Part shown: positions 58,471-63,706 of the stretch, in pieces
How positions within the stretch are numbered: position 1 is the stretch's first letter
Layout: every line of letters starts with the position of its first letter
Assembly: GCA_949292775.1 (NCBI GenBank)
Contig: CASFBL010000011.1
Coordinates: 1 to 63,706, forward strand
Source: an uncultured Eubacteriales bacterium
GTDB taxonomy: Bacteria > Bacillota > Clostridia > Oscillospirales > Acutalibacteraceae
DNA length: 63,706 nucleotides
Direction of reading: 5' to 3'
Program-made: the position numbers and the translations under genes
The notes under the pieces: generated by a model
Told to the model about the DNA's origin: nothing
Database searches by the model: none
Seen by the model: only the letters and a program-made list of their open reading frames with translations

Positions 58471-59517
58471 ATGAAAACCGGGAAAAAAGTCGGAATTGCT
58501 GTTTTATGTATATTTTTGATTGTTGTGCTGGTTGCCGGGTTTATACTGATGCCGCGGCACGGCAGCCGTATTTCTGCGCCCACATGGTATGGCGTGGAGT
58601 CTTATGACGCAGAAACCGTGCAAACGCTGCAAAAGGAAGAGGGCAAGCCCTTTAAAATCCTTCAGCTGACCGATTTGCAGCTGGATGTGCCGTTTAAAGA
58701 CAAAACTTATCTGCGCTCTTCCATTGAGAAAATGGTGACAGAAAACGACCCGGATCTGATTGTGCTGACCGGGGATAATGTCGCCGGGGTTTTGATGCAT
58801 TTCCACATTGACACAGTCGTGTCTTTAATGGATAGCTTCGGCATTCCCTGGGCAGTCGTATTCGGCAACCACGACCGGGAATTCGGGAACAATCTGAATT
58901 ATCAGGCGCAGAAGTTTTTAGACGCAGAGCATTGCCTGTTTGATGTGGGGCCTGCTTCTGTGGATGGTCTTGGCAACTATGTGATTCAGGTGGAAGAAAA
59001 CGGGCACGCGGTGTATTCTTTATTTATGCTGGATTCCCACGGGGAAATCTATACCGATACAGAAAAATATTTTGACGCGTTAAAGCCGAGCCAAGTGCAG
59101 TGGTATGCAGACAATGTCGAGGCGATTCGTCAGCAGGAGGGGCACACCGTCCCGTCCATGGCGTTTTTCCACATCCCGGTGCCGGAATACCATATCGCTT
59201 ACAATCTGGCGGAAAGCGGAAGTGACGAGGCAGAGCTCCTTGCGGGAACCCGCAGAGAAAACGAATGTGTTTCCCGCGACAATTCCGGATTTTTTGATGT
59301 ATTCCGTGAAAACGGCGGAACGCACATGTTTGCCGGGCATGACCACACAAACAATTATATTGTTCGCTACCAGGGCGTGACGCTTGCCTACGGAACCAAG
59401 ACAGGCGATTACAGCGGATATGATGAAACCAGTTTGGGCGGAACGCTGATTACCATCGGCAACGCAGGCACCGATTACAGCGTAACGGTAGAACATTTAC
59501 CGGTTCCGCTTACATAA
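58471..59517 (+). CDS. Membrane-anchored metallophosphoesterase, tandem paralogue
   Basis: This 348-residue protein has a membrane anchor (VGIAVLCIFLIVVLVAGFIL) and an external domain with LQLTDLQLD (Asp-x-Gln), VLTGDNVAG, VVFGNHDREF, FFHIPVPE and FAGHDHTNN. AAAGGGAG selects the ATG at 58471; a TTG six bases earlier overlaps that site. It is the last gene of the 26-kb run and is followed by a strong hairpin. Confidence 0.91.
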   Translation: MKTGKKVGIAVLCIFLIVVLVAGFILMPRHGSRISAPTWYGVESYDAETVQTLQKEEGKPFKILQLTDLQLDVPFKDKTYLRSSIEKMVTENDPDLIVLTGDNVAGVLMHFHIDTVVSLMDSFGIPWAVVFGNHDREFGNNLNYQAQKFLDAEHCLFDVGPASVDGLGNYVIQVEENGHAVYSLFMLDSHGEIYTDTEKYFDALKPSQVQWYADNVEAIRQQEGHTVPSMAFFHIPVPEYHIAYNLAESGSDEAELLAGTRRENECVSRDNSGFFDVFRENGGTHMFAGHDHTNNYIVRYQGVTLAYGTKTGDYSGYDETSLGGTLITIGNAGTDYSVTVEHLPVPLT

Positions 59518-59524
59518 ACGAAAA

Positions 59525-59562
59525 AACGGATACGAAGCGTGCTTCGTATCCGTTAAATTTTA
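59525..59562 (+). terminator. Hairpin at the end of the glycan run
   Basis: A 13-bp perfect stem AACGGATACGAAG/CTTCGTATCCGTT (59525-59537 and 59542-59554) with loop CGTG is followed by AAATTTTAC. The U-run is short, so termination may be partial. From here to 59655 nothing else is recognisable. Confidence 0.7.
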
Positions 59563-59655
59563 CAAATACTGTATAGTTAAAAATATTATACTCTATGAAA
59601 AACACACTTTCTATACTCTGTCAGAATACAGGCGACAAAATTTCTTTTTCACTCG

Positions 59656-59874
59656 TTTTTCCTTGACAATCAAGGGCAGGCGGCGGGCAGAGCAACCGAT
59701 ATTTACGCCATGGGCGTGCTTTTAAATATGATGCTGACCGGCGTCCACCCGACGATTGATTTGCCGCACGGGCTGATTCGCAAAGTGGTTGAAAAATCGA
59801 TTTCGACCCAAATGGCAAAGCGTTATCAAAACGCCCAGAAGCTTAAAAAAGATATACGGCTTTTCGGTCGGTAA
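59656..59874 (+). pseudogene. C-terminal remnant of a Ser/Thr protein kinase
   Basis: An open frame without a start codon encodes GRATDIYAMGVLLNMMLTGV and then LIRKVVEKSISTQMAKRYQN, ending in QKLKKDIRLFGR and a stop codon at 59872-59874. This is the late C-lobe of a Hanks-type kinase (the DIYAMGVLL helix and the RYQNAQKLKKDI end). The N-lobe, catalytic loop and activation segment are absent. It lies between two terminators and has no ribosome-binding site, so it is a decayed fragment. Confidence 0.75.
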
Positions 59875-59908
59875 AAACAGGAACTGTTTTCGAACAGTTC
59901 CTGTTTTT
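59873..59908. terminator. Perfect 16-bp UUCG hairpin terminator
   Basis: AAAAACAGGAACTGTT, loop TTCG and AACAGTTCCTGTTTTT form a fully paired hairpin with A-run and T-run on the two sides. It overlaps the stop codon of the kinase remnant and lies just before the next promoter. Confidence 0.88.
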
Positions 59909-59911
59909 GAC

Positions 59912-59940
59912 TTGACAAAGTGGCAAGAAAACCGTATATT
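59912..59940 (+). promoter_or_regulatory. Promoter of the SLC13-type permease gene
   Basis: TTGACA (59912-59917), a 17-bp spacer and TATATT (59935-59940). The start near 59947 lies after an in-frame GTG at 59920, which supports the ATG at 59971 as the true start. Confidence 0.8.
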
Positions 59941-59970
59941 TTTATGCGGAATTTAGAAAGGCGGGACGAT

Positions 59971-61083
59971 ATGCGCGCAAAAGTGATTGGCTTTTTAAAA
60001 CGGGAAACGGTGCTGGTTGTGGCGTGCGTTTTGGCGATTGCTTCTTGCTTTTTTGTGCCGCCTGACCGGGAATATGTTTCTTATATCGACTGGCGAACCC
60101 TCGCTTTGCTGTTTTGTCTGATGAGCGTGATGGCCGGATTTCAAGAGACCGGCGCTTTTCAGAAAATGGGGACGGGACTGCTGCTGAAAACCAAAAGCGG
60201 GCGCGGCGTTGCGTTTGTGCTGGTGTTTTTGTGCTTTTTGTGCAGCATGTGGATTACCAACGATGTGGCGCTGATTACCTTTGTGCCGTTCGGGCTTTTG
60301 GTGCTGCGCCTTGCCGATATGGAGCGGTCGGTGTGTCTTGTTGTGACGCTGATGACGATTGCCGCGAACCTCGGCAGCATGCTCACGCCCATTGGCAACC
60401 CGCAAAATCTGTATTTGTACACAGCTTCGGGCCGCAGTTTTCTGTCGCTTGTGGGGCTGATGCTTCCCTACACGCTTTTTGCCGCGGCATTGCTTGCGAC
60501 GGTGATTCTTTGCGCTTGTCCGAATCCCAAAATATCTGTGGCGCTGACGGAAAAGCAGAAAAAACTGCCCGCAAAGTCGTTGGTGCTTTACAGCGTATTA
60601 TTTTTCCTTTGCCTGCTGACTGTGGTCAAATTGATTCCCGCAACCGTGCTGTTCCCGGTTGTCGTGGTGATTTTGCTGATTTTCAACCGCAAGCTGCTTT
60701 TAAAAGTGGATTACAGCCTTCTTTTGACTTTTGCCGCGTTTTTCGTGTTCGTCGGGAACATGGGGCGCGTCCCCGCCCTGCATGCTTTTATTCTGCAAGT
60801 CGTCACAGGGCACGAACAGACGGTGGCTATCGCTGTGAGCCAAATTATCAGCAATGTGCCTGCTGCGCTGCTTTTGTCAGGCTTTACGGAAAACACCGAC
60901 GCGCTGATTGTCGGCACCAATTTAGGAGGACTCGGCACATTGATTGCCTCTATGGCAAGCCTGATTTCCTATAAGCAAATCGCTTTGCAGTACGGTGCGC
61001 AGAAAAAACGATATCTTTTGTTGTTCACACTTTGGAATGTGCTCTTTTTGGCAGCGCTTTTATTGCTTTCCGCAGCCTTGTAA
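59971..61083 (+). CDS. SLC13/ArsB-NhaD-type (ion transporter superfamily) permease
   Basis: This 370-residue membrane protein has about ten transmembrane segments. The family helix-breaking repeats are WITNDVALITFVPFG and ANLGSMLTPIGNPQNLYLYT in the first half, and QIISNVPAALLLSGF with NLGGLGTLIASMASLISY in the second. These mark SLC13/CitT/ArsB-like carriers of dicarboxylates or oxyanions. GGCGGG precedes the ATG. It is monocistronic with its own promoter and terminator. Confidence 0.88.
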   Translation: MRAKVIGFLKRETVLVVACVLAIASCFFVPPDREYVSYIDWRTLALLFCLMSVMAGFQETGAFQKMGTGLLLKTKSGRGVAFVLVFLCFLCSMWITNDVALITFVPFGLLVLRLADMERSVCLVVTLMTIAANLGSMLTPIGNPQNLYLYTASGRSFLSLVGLMLPYTLFAAALLATVILCACPNPKISVALTEKQKKLPAKSLVLYSVLFFLCLLTVVKLIPATVLFPVVVVILLIFNRKLLLKVDYSLLLTFAAFFVFVGNMGRVPALHAFILQVVTGHEQTVAIAVSQIISNVPAALLLSGFTENTDALIVGTNLGGLGTLIASMASLISYKQIALQYGAQKKRYLLLFTLWNVLFLAALLLLSAAL

Positions 61084-61100
61084 AAACAACTTAAAAAAAG

Positions 61101-61130
61101 AAAGCCCGGTTTTTTAACCGGGCTTTTTGT
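61101..61130. terminator. Bidirectional terminator
   Basis: AAAGCCCGGTT/AACCGGGCTTT (61101-61111 and 61116-61126) with loop TTTT is followed by TT on the plus strand and preceded by an A-rich run that gives Us on the minus strand. It separates converging genes. Confidence 0.88.
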
Positions 61131-61133
61131 GTT

Positions 61134-62384
61134 TTATTTTTCTAAGCGGTAGCTGGTGTATTCGCGTTGCGTGCGGGTGTAAGCAATGCCGTATTCTTCT
61201 AAAATCGAGCCGATTTTGTCTTCGATTACGGTCTCGTGACTGCCGCAGCTGATGCAAAGCGAGGTGCGCCCCTTGACGCCGACTGCCGTGGCGTTGATGC
61301 CGCCCCAGCCCGCGCCGAGATACATTTCAAAGCGGTCAAGGCACGCTTCCACTTCCGGAAGCAGCGTGTGATAGCCGACATTGGAAAGGGTCGTGGTAAG
61401 CCCGCCGCCTGCAACATGACGATATGCCTTGCGAATGACAAATTCTTTAACGGCACGCGGCACACAGCGAACGAAAGGATTGTTTGCGGCTTTGTGTGCA
61501 ACCGAAATGCCGCTGCGCAGAACCTTTTCCTGCATGGCCGCTCGAACCTGCCGGTGCACCACGCCCATAGCGCTGAACATATCCGGTGCATCCTCTTTGG
61601 TCAGGCGGACATTTGCATAATAAACAAAATTGCGCTGAGAATTCGAATGGAAAAACGGCCGCAGGTCTATGGGCACGGAAATGGTAACAGGCAGGTCGCT
61701 TTCCGCGGCGTCTGTCGTATGTAAAATGGCCTGCTGCAATGCCGCGCACAAAAAATCATTTACAGTGTACCCAAGCTTTTTCGTCTGCTTTTTTATCCCT
61801 GCCGTATCGATAGAGATGCAGGTAAAGCGCTGATAAAAGTTTTCCGGCCGGGCAAGGTGCAGGTGGTAAGATGCCTTTTCGGAGAGAGAGGCGGGCTTTG
61901 CCGGTTTGTAATACATCGGGTAAGGGTCCTTCAGTTCTTCCGGTTTTGGCAAAGCCGGAGTCGGCAGAGGAAGGCCGCATTTCAGCAGGCTGTAATTTGT
62001 GACCAGCGCTTTAAAAAAACGCATGGCGCTGCTGCCGTCTGCGTTGCCGTGGAATACATCCATATCTAACAGACAGCCGTCTGCAAACAATAAAAACGAG
62101 GGTTTGTCGGTGTCAAACATCGGCGGTCGCTGTGTGAACGGGTCTCCTGCTTCCACGACATCCAAATCGGTCGCTTTTACATGTGCATAGCTCCAAAAGG
62201 TTCTGCGCAGGTGAGAGCACATGATAGGGTACTGTTCCGCCAGGCTGCGCACAGCCTCACGCAGCAGTTCTAAATCCACCGACTCTTTAAAAACCGCACA
62301 CTGGCGGAACACATGTCCGCCGAGCGCAGGGAACAAATTGGAAACGGTATCAATCTTATATTCTTTTGGGGTTAGCTGTTTCAT
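61134..62384 (-). CDS. Condensation/alcohol-acyltransferase-fold protein
   Basis: This 416-residue protein belongs to the CoA-dependent acyltransferase (chloramphenicol acetyltransferase-like, NRPS condensation) superfamily. The active-site His is in DVFHGNADGSSAMRFF, a variant of HHxxxDG, and a typical DFLCAALQQAILH helix and TISVPIDLRPFF strand follow. It resembles stand-alone alcohol acetyltransferases and PapA-like proteins. GGAGGTGA selects the ATG at 62384. It is not next to any NRPS or PKS gene, so its acceptor is unknown. Confidence 0.82.
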   Translation of the reverse strand: MKQLTPKEYKIDTVSNLFPALGGHVFRQCAVFKESVDLELLREAVRSLAEQYPIMCSHLRRTFWSYAHVKATDLDVVEAGDPFTQRPPMFDTDKPSFLLFADGCLLDMDVFHGNADGSSAMRFFKALVTNYSLLKCGLPLPTPALPKPEELKDPYPMYYKPAKPASLSEKASYHLHLARPENFYQRFTCISIDTAGIKKQTKKLGYTVNDFLCAALQQAILHTTDAAESDLPVTISVPIDLRPFFHSNSQRNFVYYANVRLTKEDAPDMFSAMGVVHRQVRAAMQEKVLRSGISVAHKAANNPFVRCVPRAVKEFVIRKAYRHVAGGGLTTTLSNVGYHTLLPEVEACLDRFEMYLGAGWGGINATAVGVKGRTSLCISCGSHETVIEDKIGSILEEYGIAYTRTQREYTSYRLEK

Positions 62385-62490
62385 AAGGTTCACCTCCGGC
62401 GAGCTTGTTTTTCGTGTTCAAACAGAAAGACGCAGGGTGTTTCTGTTTTGTCCGCTTCCGGTGATTTTTTATCATAAAGAAAGCTTTTTT

Positions 62491-62519
62491 ATTTTATCAG
62501 ATTTTTCAGCAAAATACAA
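62491..62519 (-). promoter_or_regulatory. Probable promoter of the acyltransferase-like gene
   Basis: On the minus strand TTGTAT (62519-62514), a 17-bp spacer and TAAAAT (62496-62491). It leaves a leader of about 100 nt and is back to back with the next promoter. Confidence 0.5.
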
Positions 62520-62526
62520 TTCGGAA

Positions 62527-62555
62527 TTGACAAAGTTCGTTTGCGCGCCTACACT
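62527..62555 (+). promoter_or_regulatory. Promoter of the EamA transporter gene
   Basis: TTGACA (62527-62532), a 17-bp spacer and TACACT (62550-62555) precede the ATG at 62580 by 25 bp. The two -35 boxes are only seven bases apart. Confidence 0.75.
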
Positions 62556-62579
62556 GAAAGGGAAAGGAAGCGAAACGGT

Positions 62580-63443
62580 ATGTGGTTGTATTTGGCGCTT
62601 TTATCCGCATTGTTTGCCGGTATTACGGCGATTCTTGCCAAATGTGGCATCCGCAATGTTCCGTCGGACCTTGCCACTGCGCTGCGCACAGTGGTTGTGC
62701 TGGTGTTTTCATGGATTATGGTGTTTGTGGCAGGCTCGCAGGATACTTTGTGGCAGATTCCTGCGAAAGCCGCGTTGTTTTTGCTTTTATCGGGGCTTTC
62801 CACAGGCGCGTCCTGGCTTTGCTATTTTCATGCGCTGCAATTAGGCAATGTGAATAAAGTGATCCCGGTCGATAAATCCTCGACACTCATTACCATGCTG
62901 CTGGCAATGCTGTTCCTCGGCGAGACGCCCACCTGGCTTACGATTGCAGCCATGGTACTGATTGCAGTTGGCACTTATCTGATGATTGAGCGGCGCGACA
63001 CAAAGCAGAAAACCACCGGCAAAAGCTGGTTTATTTATGCATTCGGTTCAGCGCTTTTTGCCGCGCTGACGGCGATTTTTGGCAAGGTCGGCATGACCGA
63101 GGTGGAGTCGAATCTCGGCACAGCCTTGCGCACCGTTGTGGTGCTGGTGCTCGCGTGGGCAATCGTGTTTGCACGCGGTCAGCAAAAAGACATTCCCTCA
63201 ATTGACGGGAAAAGCTGGCTGTTTTTGATTTTATCGGGATTTACCACAGGCGCGTCTTGGCTTTGCTATTACGGCGCACTGCACGACGAAGCCTCACGCG
63301 CGAGCGTTGTTGTGCCAATCGACAAGCTGAGCATTTTAGTGACCATTTTGTTCTCCCGAGTTTTCTTAAAAGAGCACCTGTCTAAAAAAGCACTTTTGGG
63401 GCTTGTTTTGCTGGTCGGCGGCACGCTTTTGCTGTTGGTATAA
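62580..63443 (+). CDS. EamA/DMT-family transporter
   Basis: This 287-residue membrane protein has ten predicted helices in two EamA repeats. The repeats are visibly alike: ALFAGITAILAKCGIRNV with LATALRTVVVLVFSW, then ALFAALTAIFGKVGMTEV with LGTALRTVVVLVLAW. Each is followed by an LSG(L/F)(S/T)TGASWLCY segment. A GGAAAGGAAG site and the membrane-inserting MWLYLALLSALF start select 62580. DMT proteins export or import small metabolites; the substrate is unknown. Confidence 0.92.
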   Translation: MWLYLALLSALFAGITAILAKCGIRNVPSDLATALRTVVVLVFSWIMVFVAGSQDTLWQIPAKAALFLLLSGLSTGASWLCYFHALQLGNVNKVIPVDKSSTLITMLLAMLFLGETPTWLTIAAMVLIAVGTYLMIERRDTKQKTTGKSWFIYAFGSALFAALTAIFGKVGMTEVESNLGTALRTVVVLVLAWAIVFARGQQKDIPSIDGKSWLFLILSGFTTGASWLCYYGALHDEASRASVVVPIDKLSILVTILFSRVFLKEHLSKKALLGLVLLVGGTLLLLV

Positions 63444-63447
63444 CCGC

Positions 63448-63706
63448 TTATGCAGGCTTTTGAATTAAGTGCAGCAAGACAATCGGTTTTTGCGTTTTCG
63501 GCGTTAGATGATTTTTGTCTAACGCCGTTTTTTCCATGCAGCCGACAGTTTGACGATAATAAGGCACAACATAAAAAGCAGGCAAAATCAGCACACACAA
63601 CGCAAACCAAAGCAAAAAATGCAGCTTGGTTCGCGCGGCGGAAATCGCAGTATCTTTTGCTATTTTCCGGCTGGCAGTCAAGGCGTCAATGACACGGCAA
63701 GAAGGG
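63448..63706 (-). CDS. Possible C-terminal end of a membrane protein entering from the right edge
   Basis: An open minus-strand frame continues past the window edge and ends at 63448. It encodes VIDALTASRKIAKDTAISAA and then a hydrophobic segment (LHFLLWFALCVLILPAFYVV) followed by PYYRQTVGC. This resembles the ends of DUF975-like integral membrane proteins. The last 30 codons run through the plus-strand terminator hairpin, which is odd for a real gene end, so the call is weak. Confidence 0.35.
   Translation of the reverse strand, partial: PSCRVIDALTASRKIAKDTAISAARTKLHFLLWFALCVLILPAFYVVPYYRQTVGCMEKTALDKNHLTPKTQKPIVLLHLIQKPA
63499..63533 (+). terminator. Terminator after the EamA transporter gene
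   Basis: CGGCGTTAGA/TCTAACGCCG (63499-63508 and 63518-63527) with a 9-nt loop is followed by TTTTTT. It suits plus-strand transcription. Confidence 0.85.

Overview
The window looks like a chromosomal segment of a Gram-positive, gut-type anaerobe of the class Clostridia (Oscillospiraceae/Ruminococcaceae-like). The signs are strong AGGAGG ribosome-binding sites, consensus sigma-A promoters with 17-bp spacers, a PadR/HAAS pair, exporter-type ABC half-transporter pairs, a compact type II-C CRISPR-Cas9 and long one-directional glycan operons. The family-level guess rests on gene style only.

Layout. 1-1.7 kb: the rpsO-pnp pair (minus). 1.8-5.3 kb: a patatin-like lipase and glycogen phosphorylase. 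5.4-20.5 kb: two divergent operons around a promoter pair at 8.98-9.08 kb. The left one encodes a surface metallophosphoesterase with a LamG-like domain, a GH16 protein and a sugar O-acetyltransferase. The right one encodes a PI-PLC-like protein, GH4, a PfkB kinase, an alpha/beta hydrolase, a split beta-sandwich/PHP pair, a GPH sugar symporter, a second metallophosphoesterase and a GH38 alpha-mannosidase. 20.6-24.3 kb: two ABC exporter halves. 24.56 kb: tRNA-Thr(CGT). 24.8-30.1 kb: a complete type II-C CRISPR-Cas locus (array, cas2, cas1, cas9, tracrRNA). 30.2-30.4 kb: an unidentified structured small RNA with its own promoter and terminator. 30.5-31.8 kb: PadR regulator, HAAS-domain membrane protein and a secreted protein. 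31.9-32.7 kb: AraC regulator, divergent from the next region. 32.9-59.5 kb: one long plus-strand run of glycan genes. 59.5-63.7 kb: a Ser/Thr kinase remnant, an SLC13-type permease, a CoA-dependent-acyltransferase-fold protein and an EamA transporter.

How the genes fit together. The 26-kb run carries a host-glycan (mucin or blood-group type) degradation set: two fucosidases (GH29, GH95), a GH110-like alpha-1,3-galactosidase, a GH35 beta-galactosidase, a GH129-like alpha-N-acetylgalactosaminidase and two short GH101-like proteins. It also carries a fucU/dehydrogenase/uxaA/amidohydrolase set resembling the non-phosphorylating L-fucose pathway known from Campylobacter jejuni. None of the glycosidases has a signal peptide. 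The exported or surface-anchored enzymes of both glycan regions are metallophosphoesterases (five of the six) and one alkaline-phosphatase-superfamily lipoprotein. This pairing of surface phosphoesterases with cytoplasmic glycosidases is the most unusual feature of the window. It may represent an undescribed route for using phosphorylated or phosphodiester-linked host glycans. In the CRISPR locus, cas9 has no promoter of its own and sits directly behind the tracrRNA terminator. Two promoters lie upstream of the tracrRNA, one of which would make a long form, so an autoregulatory tracrRNA circuit is plausible.
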